Of a stretch of DNA of 36,869 nucleotides, positions 1-7,110 are shown one piece after another. The notes below the pieces were generated by a model. The model was not told the DNA's origin, made no database searches, and saw only the letters and a program-made list of their open reading frames with translations. The first letter of the stretch is position 1. Every line of letters begins with the position of its first letter. Position numbers and translations under genes: made by a program. Origin of the DNA: Singulisphaera sp. GP187 (GTDB lineage: Bacteria > Planctomycetota > Phycisphaerae > Phycisphaerales > SM1A02); NCBI GenBank assembly GCA_945868805.1, contig CAMBMO010000022.1, positions 1 through 36,869 on the forward strand, written 5' to 3'.

Positions 1-254
1 ACTTCATCAAGGTGAGGGATAGATACGACTTTATAGGGCACGGTGATACAAGCGCCTGCAAAGCCCAAATCCCGAACGCCAGCGATAGCGGCAGCAACTT
101 TGGATTCCGATTGCACATCGCATTTCCAAAACTGCCAGTGCAATCCGTAGTGCGCATAGACCGCATCGAACATTCGATCAATGGGATTTTCGGCAACCGG
201 ATGCCCCAACATGCAAGTCATTTGTTTTTGTGTGGGCAGAATTGCTTCGGACAT
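1..254 (-). CDS. aroE: Shikimate dehydrogenase, N-terminal part (cut by window edge)
   Basis: Reading leftwards from ATG at 254 gives an open frame of 84 codons that runs off the window. The N-terminus carries the shikimate-binding subdomain pattern: LGHPVAENPIDRMFDAVY near residues 16-33, then GFAGACITVPYKVV near residues 70-83. The lysine of TVPYK matches the conserved catalytic Lys of the AroE family (NVTxPxK). AroE reduces 3-dehydroshikimate to shikimate with NADPH in the cytoplasm. An in-frame ATG at 266 would add four residues; neither start has a clear Shine-Dalgarno sequence. The NADP-binding domain lies outside the window, so completeness cannot be judged. It follows the M24 peptidase gene on the same strand with a 154-base gap that shows no recognisable feature. 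Confidence 0.85.
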   Translation of the reverse strand, partial: MSEAILPTQKQMTCMLGHPVAENPIDRMFDAVYAHYGLHWQFWKCDVQSESKVAAAIAGVRDLGFAGACITVPYKVVSIPHLDE

Positions 255-408
255 ACTGGATCTCATGGGTCATTGCAGAATGTGATCAGCGATGATGATT
301 GGCGGGAGTTCGCACTTCAAGAGTTGATTGCTTCTGTCACTTTCTGGTTACGGGCAGAACGACGTGGTGCAGTTCGAACGATTTGCTTGTAAGAGGAGGG
401 TGCGGAAA

Positions 409-1590
409 CTACGCCTTCACTCTCCAGTCGAGTCCTTCTGGCAATGTCCCCAAGTTCTCGCATCCATTGGCGGTCACAACAAGCATGTCTTCGACGCGCA
501 CGCCTCCAAGTCCTGGTTGATACAGACCAGGTTCAACGGTCACAACATCGCCGACGATCAGCGGGGGACCTTTGAGCGCCAAGAGCGGCGGCTCGTGGAC
601 TTCTAGCCCGACACCATGCCCGGTTCCGTGGGTCATCCGTGCTTGTGCCCATGTCTCTTCGCTCGCAGGAATTCCCATGGCGAATCCACACTCTCGAATG
701 ACCCGCGCGACTTCTGCGTGAATCGCCTCGCCGGTGACTCCGGGGCGAATCGCTGCGATCGCCGCATGTTTGGCCGCAACGACCGCGGCGTGCATTCTGA
801 TCAACTCCCGCGGCGCGACCCCATGAACGACGGTTCGCGTGCAATCGCCGTTATAGAGCGACCGACGACTTCGCGGGAAGACATCGACGATGATCGGCTC
901 GCACGTCTTCAGTTCACCGCTTCCGTGCTCGTGGCAATCGCTTCCCATTGTTCCGCATGCGATGATCGCTTCGGGATTCAGATATCCGCGTCGGAGCAAG
1001 AAGACATCAATCGCCTCGCGAATGCGCTGGCTTGTGAGTGGCTTTCCACCGCCGAGAAGAACTCCGTCGTCGCGCGCTGGAGCTGTCGCGATCGTCTGGC
1101 ATGCCATCTGCACTGCGGCCTCGGTGTCCTTCTGACACTGTCGAAGAAAATCGATTTCCTGTGCATCCTTGCACCGGCGATCGGCAACTCCAGCGCTCGG
1201 GTCGCAAGAGACTTGCAATCCAGCGGCCACGAGTTGGTGCCAGTAGATCGCCGGTGTCGATCGATCGATCGCCACAGTCGTTGCACCCGTTCGTCGCACG
1301 CACTCAGCGACCGATTGCGCGGTTGCTGTCTCTCGGTCGCCGGAAAGCCCAGTGGATGGCGTGAAATCGGCTGGGCAGTGAAAGTCATCGGCGTGGGCGT
1401 GCTTGCGCGCTCGATCTAACTCGATGTCGCGCAGGATCAGGATGCGACGAGTGGACGCGCCGTCCCCGCGCTCAACGGTAATCAGAGCAGCGGGGTCCCC
1501 GACCGGAAATCGAATTCTGTGATAAAGCGACGCGCTGATCGCTGGAATTCCCGCGATCACGGTGACATGGGTGGCGGAAGCCACCACCAA
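409..1590 (-). CDS. M24 family metallopeptidase (Xaa-Pro aminopeptidase/dipeptidase type)
   Basis: A 393-residue protein with an N-terminal creatinase-like domain (about 1-140) and a C-terminal pita-bread peptidase domain (about 145-385). The five expected dinuclear metal ligands are all present: Asp236 (IIVDVF), Asp249 (GDCTRT), His325 (HGTGHGVG), Glu353 (VEPGLY) and Glu367 (VRVEDM). It should cleave peptides next to proline in the cytoplasm. The start is uncertain: TTG at 1590, GTG at 1587 and GTG at 1584 follow each other immediately after the TAG stop of the upstream gene, so translation is probably coupled. It is the last gene of the outer-membrane/lipid A operon, though its role there is not obvious. 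X-Pro dipeptidase (PepQ) and aminopeptidase (PepP) cannot be told apart from sequence reading alone. Confidence 0.88.
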   Translation of the reverse strand: MVVASATHVTVIAGIPAISASLYHRIRFPVGDPAALITVERGDGASTRRILILRDIELDRARKHAHADDFHCPADFTPSTGLSGDRETATAQSVAECVRRTGATTVAIDRSTPAIYWHQLVAAGLQVSCDPSAGVADRRCKDAQEIDFLRQCQKDTEAAVQMACQTIATAPARDDGVLLGGGKPLTSQRIREAIDVFLLRRGYLNPEAIIACGTMGSDCHEHGSGELKTCEPIIVDVFPRSRRSLYNGDCTRTVVHGVAPRELIRMHAAVVAAKHAAIAAIRPGVTGEAIHAEVARVIRECGFAMGIPASEETWAQARMTHGTGHGVGLEVHEPPLLALKGPPLIVGDVVTVEPGLYQPGLGGVRVEDMLVVTANGCENLGTLPEGLDWRVKA

Positions 1591-2301
1591 CTAGCCCTTT
1601 GACCTTTCGCGTGCCTTGCTCGCCGCCCGTTTGGCATTTTCCGCTTCAGCCGAATCGCGCATTTCCTCTTCGGCCTGAACGCAGAGTTGGACCAACGTCG
1701 TGTGCAACTTTTCGTGCTCGGGCAAAGAATCCATCAGCGAGACCGCAAAGTCGGCCTGCCTGACTGCGTCCATCCCCGTGTCGATCATTCGAATGGCCTC
1801 GTCTCCAAGTTGTTCGATCGCGCGGAGGAACCACTGCTTTGTCGGCTTCGCAGGCTTCTCGGGCGGATCGATTCGCGCCCGAATGGTCATCAGCCCGATT
1901 GCCACGACAGGAACCAGTCCAAGTTGAGTGGATGGTTCGCGACAGAGAACTAATGCGGGTACTTCCCGGCGAATTGCAGTCAATCGGATTCGACGCGCGT
2001 CCGCTCCAACCAAGGGCGGCTCAAGCATGTGCATTCCCGCTTCGACTCGGTGATCTTCGGTGATCTCGCCCTTCACCCACTTGACTCCAGTGACATCCGA
2101 TGCGAGTTGCACGCGTTGTCGACGAGCCTCTTGAAGTGGCAACAGGATGCGACTCATCCGGCCGAAATCGCCGACTTGATGCGAGAGTTCAAGCGCGCGC
2201 TGCGCGAGTCGTTCGGCTTCGAACCATCGCGCAGACTTCAACGCACTCTGCGCTTTTTGCATGAGTTCGTCGATCCGTGCGGCTTTGGCTGGGCTCGTCA
2301 T
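1591..2301 (-). CDS. Hypothetical protein with TPR-like N-terminus
   Basis: A 236-residue protein whose family I do not recognise. Residues about 5-55 form two amphipathic helices with a TPR-like pattern (AQSALKSARWFEAERLAQRA). A middle hydrophobic stretch (about 105-140, ALVLCREPSTQLGLVPVVAI) could be a buried sheet rather than a membrane segment. The last 30 residues are charged, Ala/Glu/Lys/Arg rich and probably helical. It starts 11 bases after the lpxA stop and its stop abuts the peptidase start, so it belongs to the same transcript. No signal peptide is seen, which suggests a cytoplasmic protein. Function is unknown; position alone hints at a link to lipid A or envelope work. Confidence 0.75.
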   Translation of the reverse strand: MTSPAKAARIDELMQKAQSALKSARWFEAERLAQRALELSHQVGDFGRMSRILLPLQEARRQRVQLASDVTGVKWVKGEITEDHRVEAGMHMLEPPLVGADARRIRLTAIRREVPALVLCREPSTQLGLVPVVAIGLMTIRARIDPPEKPAKPTKQWFLRAIEQLGDEAIRMIDTGMDAVRQADFAVSLMDSLPEHEKLHTTLVQLCVQAEEEMRDSAEAENAKRAASKARERSKG

Positions 2302-2312
2302 CTGTTGTGAGG

Positions 2313-3149
2313 CTACCCACGGGTCGCGCGAGCGGCGCGCTTGTCGTCGGTTCGCTTACTTTCGAGGGAACGGCCGTTGAGCCCATCGTTCACAGCCTGA
2401 ACGCTATCTGCGATTCTGCGAATGGCCTTGGAAGTCGGCCAGTCGCGCACAAGCGATGCGATCTTCGTCACTCCGGCACCACCTCTTAGACGGTAGATCC
2501 TCTTATAGGCATCTCGAACGGCTTCGATTTCCTTCTCGGACATCCCGATGCGACTCATGGCGACATTGTTGTATCCGCGGATCGACGCTGGACTTCCCTC
2601 GACGACCATGAATGGCGGAACATCCTTCGAGACCCGCGACATGGCGCCGACGAATCCGCAATATCCGACATGCACGAAGTGATGGAGTCCAGAGCCACCA
2701 CCAATGTTCGCGTAGTCGTCAAGTTGCACGTGCCCAGCCAGCATCGCATTGTTGGCAATGATGCAGTGGCTTCCGACGATCGCGTCGTGGGCAATATGGA
2801 CATTTCCCATGACGAGATTGTGCGATCCGATCCGCGTGATTCCGCCACCATTTCCGGTGCCGCGGTGAATCGTGCTGTGTTCGCGGATCATGTTGTAGTC
2901 GCCCATCTCCAGCCATGTGGGCTCGCCGTGATACTTCAAGTCTTGGGGATCGCCACCGACGACTGCGTAGGGGTGGATCTCGTTGCCACGACCCATTCGA
3001 GTCAGCGATGTGATATGGCAGTGGGTTCGAAGAATGCAGTCTTCGCCGATATGGACGCGTGGCCCAATCGTGCAGTATGGACCGACGGTGACGGATTCCG
3101 CGAGCTCGGCGGTGGGGTCAATGATTGCAGTGGGGTGAATCTTTTGCAT
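2313..3149 (-). CDS. lpxA: Acyl-ACP--UDP-N-acetylglucosamine O-acyltransferase LpxA
   Basis: A 278-residue left-handed beta-helix enzyme that performs the first step of lipid A synthesis: 3-O acylation of UDP-GlcNAc with a 3-hydroxyacyl-ACP. Hexapeptide repeats run from about residue 5 to 190. The catalytic motif HIAHD lies at 118-122, with His121 equivalent to E. coli His125. The family stretches GGDPQDLKYHGE (65-76), NNAMLAGHV and VGAMSRVSKDVPPFMVVEG are intact. The C-terminal helical domain is followed by about 15 charged residues beyond the usual end. Its ATG at 3149 directly follows the stop of lpxC-fabZ, so the two are probably co-translated. Confidence 0.96.
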   Translation of the reverse strand: MQKIHPTAIIDPTAELAESVTVGPYCTIGPRVHIGEDCILRTHCHITSLTRMGRGNEIHPYAVVGGDPQDLKYHGEPTWLEMGDYNMIREHSTIHRGTGNGGGITRIGSHNLVMGNVHIAHDAIVGSHCIIANNAMLAGHVQLDDYANIGGGSGLHHFVHVGYCGFVGAMSRVSKDVPPFMVVEGSPASIRGYNNVAMSRIGMSEKEIEAVRDAYKRIYRLRGGAGVTKIASLVRDWPTSKAIRRIADSVQAVNDGLNGRSLESKRTDDKRAARATRG

Positions 3150-4565
3150 CTATTCGAATTCCGCGTCCACCATCATAAACCGAATCTGCGCCTCGGCGGC
3201 GAGCTTTCCCTGGACCCACGCTCGGCACTGGACCGCGGCTGTGCGTGCACTCGCGCGCAATGTCTCCGCCTCGAGGACGAGCTGATCGCCGGGAGTGACC
3301 GCCTTGCGCAACTTAACCTTATCGAGCGAGAGCAGAACAGCGATCTTCCCCGTGTGTTCAAGCGTCTGAGAGAGAAGGAGTCCCCCCAACTGAGCCATGC
3401 ATTCGACGATGAGTACGCCTGGCATGATTGGAGTTCCAGGGTAGTGACCAGGGAAAAAAGGCTCGTTGAGTGTCACATTCTTGATGCCGACGGCTCGTCT
3501 ATTTCCGTCAATTTCCACGACGCGGTCGACAAGCAACATCGGATAGCGGTGTGGCATGATGCGCGCGATCGCACGCGCATCGAGCACGCGCCCCGCGCCG
3601 GCGATTCGAGATCGCGATGCCGCTTGAGCCTGCTCGAAGAGCCGCCGTGCGAGTCGTCGATTGAGCTCGTGCCCAGATCGTTGCGCAACGATCTTGCCTT
3701 GCAATGCGACTCCCGCGAGCGCGAGATCGCCGATGACATCGAGCAACTTGTGTCGAACGCACTCGTCGGGGAAGCGGAACGAGTTTTCGATTGGTCCATC
3801 ATCGCCAACGACCAGTGCGTCCCGTGGGGTCAAGTGGCGACACATCCCCGCCGCCCACAGAGCTTCGGCTTCCGATCGCAGACTGAATGTCCGCGCGGGA
3901 GCGATCTCGGTTGCGTAATCGTCGCGTGCGAAGTCGAAGTTTCGATTTTGTCGTCCGATGTGCGACGAGACGCTGGAATAATCCAATTCGTATGTGACGC
4001 GAAAGCCATCTTCGTCGGAGGGAAGCGCTGCGATGAGCGCGTCTTCTTCTTCGATGACGATTGCTTCCGTAATTCGGTGAACATGTCGTTGGACGTCTTG
4101 TGCGATGCGCCCAGCCGCCTTGATTGGTTCAAAAAAGGGCAACGCCGATCCGTCGCCACACGGGATTTCGGGTCCGCGAAGGCGAATGCGGAGATTGTCG
4201 ATGCCGAGCCCGACGATCGCGCTCAAACAATGCTCGACGGTATCGATAGTCGCATCTCCAACACGAAGTGTTGTGCGCCGAGGGCGCGAGACCGCATGCG
4301 TGATGAGCGCGGGAATTGCGATAGGCGGATTGAGGTCGATTCGTTCGAAAACAATCCCGGTTCCTGTGGGAGCGGGGCAAAACTCAAGTTCGCCGTCGAT
4401 TCCGAGGAGCAGTCCCTTCCCGCGCACGATCGTCGAATTCGCGATGGTGTGCTGCATGCGCTCCTGGGGGATCGAGAGCTCAGCGGTCTTGGGGCGAATC
4501 AATCCGCGGAGTCCCGGCGAGTGTCCCGGCGAGTGTCCCGGCGATTCGGGATGCATTCCAGTCAT
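3150..4565 (-). CDS. lpxC-fabZ: Bifunctional LpxC deacetylase / FabZ dehydratase fusion
   Basis: A 471-residue fusion. LpxC (about 37-315) is the committed zinc deacetylase of lipid A synthesis: VEHCLSAI carries Glu111 and His112, HKLLD carries His272 and Asp276, and SGHELN carries His299, matching E. coli Glu78, His79, His238, Asp242 and His265. FabZ (about 325-471) dehydrates 3-hydroxyacyl-ACP: GHYPGTPIMPG carries His374 and VECMAQ carries Glu388. The N-terminal motif usually written GxGLHTG reads GKGLLLG, so that His is replaced by Leu53. Such fusions are known in Bacteroidetes and planctomycetes. About 36 residues precede the normal LpxC start and include a tandem SPGH repeat; Met37 could be an alternative start. 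The ATG overlaps the lpxD stop as ATGA. Confidence 0.95.
   Translation of the reverse strand: MTGMHPESPGHSPGHSPGLRGLIRPKTAELSIPQERMQHTIANSTIVRGKGLLLGIDGELEFCPAPTGTGIVFERIDLNPPIAIPALITHAVSRPRRTTLRVGDATIDTVEHCLSAIVGLGIDNLRIRLRGPEIPCGDGSALPFFEPIKAAGRIAQDVQRHVHRITEAIVIEEEDALIAALPSDEDGFRVTYELDYSSVSSHIGRQNRNFDFARDDYATEIAPARTFSLRSEAEALWAAGMCRHLTPRDALVVGDDGPIENSFRFPDECVRHKLLDVIGDLALAGVALQGKIVAQRSGHELNRRLARRLFEQAQAASRSRIAGAGRVLDARAIARIMPHRYPMLLVDRVVEIDGNRRAVGIKNVTLNEPFFPGHYPGTPIMPGVLIVECMAQLGGLLLSQTLEHTGKIAVLLSLDKVKLRKAVTPGDQLVLEAETLRASARTAAVQCRAWVQGKLAAEAQIRFMMVDAEFE
4511..4546. repeat. 12-bp tandem repeat, 3 copies, in the lpxC 5' end
   Basis: Three adjacent copies of gtcccggcgagt (the third has one change, gagt to gatt). 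The unit is a multiple of three and encodes a repeated SPGH in the N-terminal extension of the LpxC-FabZ protein, before the first conserved residue. Repeat slippage here would change length without breaking the frame. Confidence 0.9.
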
Positions 4566-5665
4566 TGTCGAGTGTGCTCTTGCGCGGAGTGACTGGCTTG
4601 GTCTTTTTCGAATGCCTTCGCACTCTCCTTGCGGCGGTTCGCTTCATCCACCAATCGCAAAAGGTCGCGCGCGACCGGAGAGAGTTTCTGAAGTGCGAGA
4701 ATGTGCCTCATTTCCACCTTGATCTCTCGGGCGGGCATTCCGCCCCAAATCTCGCCTGCTGGAACATCGTTCATGAGCGCGGTCCTCGCCGCGAGTTGAG
4801 CGCCCGAGCCGATATTTCGATGATCGGCAATCCCGGATCCCGCACCAATCCTGACCCACTCGCCGATCGTGCTCGATCCGGCGATTCCGCTCAGGCCAGC
4901 GATCACCGTCGACTTTCCTACCTGCACGTTGTGGCCGATCTGACAGTGGTTGTCGATCTTTGTACCCGCACCGATGCGCGTCGAACCAAATGTTCCACGA
5001 TCAATGCAGGTGCAACTCCCAATCTCGACACCGTCCTCGAGGACGACATTTCCAAGGTGCGGTATTCGAAGCAGTCCCTTTCCCTCGGGGCAGGCTCGGT
5101 AGCCGAAACCTTCTGTGCCAATCACGGCGCCAGCATGAACGATGACTCCTCGACCGAGGACGCATCGCTCGCGAATGATTGCATTTGCGTGGATGACCGA
5201 GCCTTCTCCGATGGTGACTCCTGAATAAATTCGAACACCAGAGTGAATGACGACTCCGTGGCCCAGCGTGCAACCAGCAGCGATCCACGCAAGCGGACCA
5301 ATTCGTATCTCGCTCTTGGGATCGACCTTTGTCTCGATCACTGCACTCGGGTGGATGCCAATGGGCGGAAGCTCGGGCGGTGGAGCAAAATGTTCGAGAA
5401 GAGAGATCATCGCGACCTCAGCTTGTTCGACATGAATGAGAGCCCGTTTGTTCGGGTCGTGTCCTGGAACTTCGACACCCTTCGAGACGAGTGCGACCTG
5501 CGCCTTGCAATCACTCCACATCCGCGCGTAACTCGAATCCGAAATGAAAGTCGCATCCTCTGCAGTAGCGCCTCGGAGATCGCCGACCCCGTGAACGACG
5601 ATCGATCCAGGTCCGTCGAGGGTTCCGCCGATCTTGGTCGCGATCTCTTGAGCAGTCAATCGCAT
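4562..5665 (-). CDS. lpxD: UDP-3-O-(3-hydroxyacyl)glucosamine N-acyltransferase LpxD
   Basis: A 367-residue enzyme that adds the N-linked 3-hydroxyacyl chain to the LpxC product. The N-terminal uridine-binding domain (about 1-100) is followed by a hexapeptide-repeat beta-helix (about 103-310) and a helical C-terminus. The catalytic motif IGHNVQVG is present, with His245 matching E. coli His239; IDRGTFGSTRIGAGTKIDN (221-239) is the typical LpxD signature. It starts 3 bases after the stop of the upstream Skp-like gene and overlaps the lpxC-fabZ start by four bases. The last 30 residues are charged and Ala/Gln/Glu rich, beyond the conserved fold. Confidence 0.95.
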   Translation of the reverse strand: MRLTAQEIATKIGGTLDGPGSIVVHGVGDLRGATAEDATFISDSSYARMWSDCKAQVALVSKGVEVPGHDPNKRALIHVEQAEVAMISLLEHFAPPPELPPIGIHPSAVIETKVDPKSEIRIGPLAWIAAGCTLGHGVVIHSGVRIYSGVTIGEGSVIHANAIIRERCVLGRGVIVHAGAVIGTEGFGYRACPEGKGLLRIPHLGNVVLEDGVEIGSCTCIDRGTFGSTRIGAGTKIDNHCQIGHNVQVGKSTVIAGLSGIAGSSTIGEWVRIGAGSGIADHRNIGSGAQLAARTALMNDVPAGEIWGGMPAREIKVEMRHILALQKLSPVARDLLRLVDEANRRKESAKAFEKDQASHSAQEHTRQ

Positions 5666-5668
5666 GAA

Positions 5669-6346
5669 TCAGCTCTTGCCGACCGGCGCGGCTGGAGGAG
5701 TAGGAGCCGGGGTGGGAATTGGTGAAGGCGTTGAGAGAGGCGCTGGAGCCGTACCGCCTGAAAGGGGATTCGTCGCTCGGAATTCGGAATTCATCCGTTC
5801 GATGAGCGAATCGGTGACATCGAGCGATGGATTGCTGTACAGCATCCGCCGACCGTTGATTTGTTGCATTGTCCCCTCAAGATTTGTCGGCGCAATCGTA
5901 GGGACGGTGTCGTCAATGAATATGAAATCGATCTTCTGCTCTTTCGCCAACTTTGCACATGTCGAACGAATAGTTGCGTACGCCTCGCGTACAGAATTCG
6001 CCTGTTCAGACTCAAGTTTCAGTTTCGCGAAGCTCTGCAGTGCGTTCAGATCCCCAGCCTTCAAGATCGCCTTGTCCATTGCATCGTTGTGTGCAGGCGT
6101 GCCAGCTTGAAAACTTTCCAAATCCTCCTGCATGGCACGAACTGCATCGGTGAGGGACACGAGCCGCTTCTCTAATTCGCCTCGCAATGTGACCGCCCTC
6201 GCTTCGGCTGCTTTGAGCTGATCCAATGATCGATAGACCTTTTCCAAATCGACGCAGGCGACGACAGCGGGTGCGGTCGGGAATCCAGCAGCGAAGAGGG
6301 CGCCACCAAGGACGATTGACGCAAGAAGGAGATGATGAGTTCGCAT
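5669..6346 (-). CDS. OmpH/Skp family periplasmic chaperone (second copy)
   Basis: A 225-residue exported protein with a signal peptide at about 1-22 (LLLASIVLGGALFAAG). The core begins with the family-typical VACVDLEKVYRSLDQLKAAEA, which forms the first strand and helix, followed by a long coiled coil (about 45-135) and a return strand at KIDFIFIDDTVP. Skp binds unfolded outer-membrane proteins and hands them to BamA. The last 30 residues are a Pro/Ala/Thr-rich tail (TPSPIPTPAPTPPAAP), which classical Skp lacks. It lies 21 bases after the other OmpH gene and 3 bases before lpxD, matching the common bamA-skp-lpxD order. Confidence 0.85.
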   Translation of the reverse strand: MRTHHLLLASIVLGGALFAAGFPTAPAVVACVDLEKVYRSLDQLKAAEARAVTLRGELEKRLVSLTDAVRAMQEDLESFQAGTPAHNDAMDKAILKAGDLNALQSFAKLKLESEQANSVREAYATIRSTCAKLAKEQKIDFIFIDDTVPTIAPTNLEGTMQQINGRRMLYSNPSLDVTDSLIERMNSEFRATNPLSGGTAPAPLSTPSPIPTPAPTPPAAPVGKS

Positions 6347-6367
6347 AGGTTTCTCTGGTGACTTGGA

Positions 6368-7012
6368 TTAGGGGTTGGCGCTTGTTGTCGTTGGGGCGAC
6401 AGTGGGTGTCGTCCGAGCGTTGTTCATTCGCAAGATAAGTTTTTCGGTCAGGTCATCCGCTTTGGCGGCGAAGAGCACTCGTCGACGAGAAATCTGCTCG
6501 ATCACCTGTTGGGAGAGAGGCATCTGGCTCCGTCGATCGCGTTGGAATTCGGCGGTCCCGTCATAGACGAAGACATACTGGTATCCCTCGGACTGCGCGA
6601 GCTTGTCAGCTTCCGCGACGATCGTTCGGTAGAGACCCTCCCATCGAAGCGCTTGCTCGCGGTCAGCTTCGACCTGCTTTGTACTCGCCCATTCCTTCAG
6701 CTGAAGCTGTTCGAGCGCGAGCCCGTCTCGCATCGTTTGGCGCTCGTTCGGATCCGTGATCGCATCTGATTCACGCGCACGCGCTTCGATTTGCTCCTTG
6801 CGCGTCTTCAATTCAATCTCAAACTTGTTCGCCATCTGCGTCAGCTCGATTTCCATCTCGCCACGTTGCTGGATCTTGTCGAGGATGCGACGGATATCGA
6901 CATTGGCGACGGCCGATGGTGACGCGCTCAGTCTGCCAGCGGTAAACGCGGCACTGCCAGCGACACAGGTTGCGGCGATCAGAATTGCGATGAAAATTGA
7001 GGTGTGACGCAT
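6368..7012 (-). CDS. OmpH/Skp family periplasmic chaperone (first copy)
   Basis: A 214-residue protein with a signal peptide (IFIAILIAATCVAGSAAF) followed by VANVDIRRILDKIQQRGEME, the usual Skp first strand and helix. A long coiled coil spans about 55-125, then a return strand YQYVFVYDGTAEF and a Thr/Pro-rich tail. I chose ATG at 7012 rather than the in-frame TTG at 7024 because GGAGAA lies 6 bases ahead of the ATG and overlaps the TTG. It sits between bamA and the second OmpH gene. The two copies share fold and order of elements but little obvious identity, so they may serve different clients or form mixed trimers; that last point is inference. Confidence 0.85.
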   Translation of the reverse strand: MRHTSIFIAILIAATCVAGSAAFTAGRLSASPSAVANVDIRRILDKIQQRGEMEIELTQMANKFEIELKTRKEQIEARARESDAITDPNERQTMRDGLALEQLQLKEWASTKQVEADREQALRWEGLYRTIVAEADKLAQSEGYQYVFVYDGTAEFQRDRRSQMPLSQQVIEQISRRRVLFAAKADDLTEKLILRMNNARTTPTVAPTTTSANP

Positions 7013-7015
7013 GCG

Positions 7016-7022
7016 CTTCTCC
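7016..7022 (-). promoter_or_regulatory. Shine-Dalgarno site deciding the start of the first OmpH gene
   Basis: On the minus strand GGAGAAG runs from 7022 to 7016. Its GGAG core ends six bases before ATG at 7012 and rules out the upstream TTG at 7024, which it nearly overlaps. Confidence 0.6.
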
Positions 7023-7110
7023 AATGGGAAATGTAGTGGAAAGTTAGTGTAGGGGAGAACTTCCCGAACTCGAAACTCCGATCGATCTCGTGGAAATCAA
7101 GTGCAGGGAA

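Noticed and set aside
2670-4592. A 640-codon open frame on the plus strand opposite lpxA and lpxC-fabZ
   Set aside because: It mirrors two clearly recognised genes on the other strand, is rich in Arg, Asp, Val and Cys without any motif, and arises from codon bias of the true genes.
7045-7070. Terminator hairpin between bamA and the first OmpH gene
   Set aside because: GGGGA/TTCCC makes only five pairs including one G-U, has no T-run, and lies inside an evident operon.
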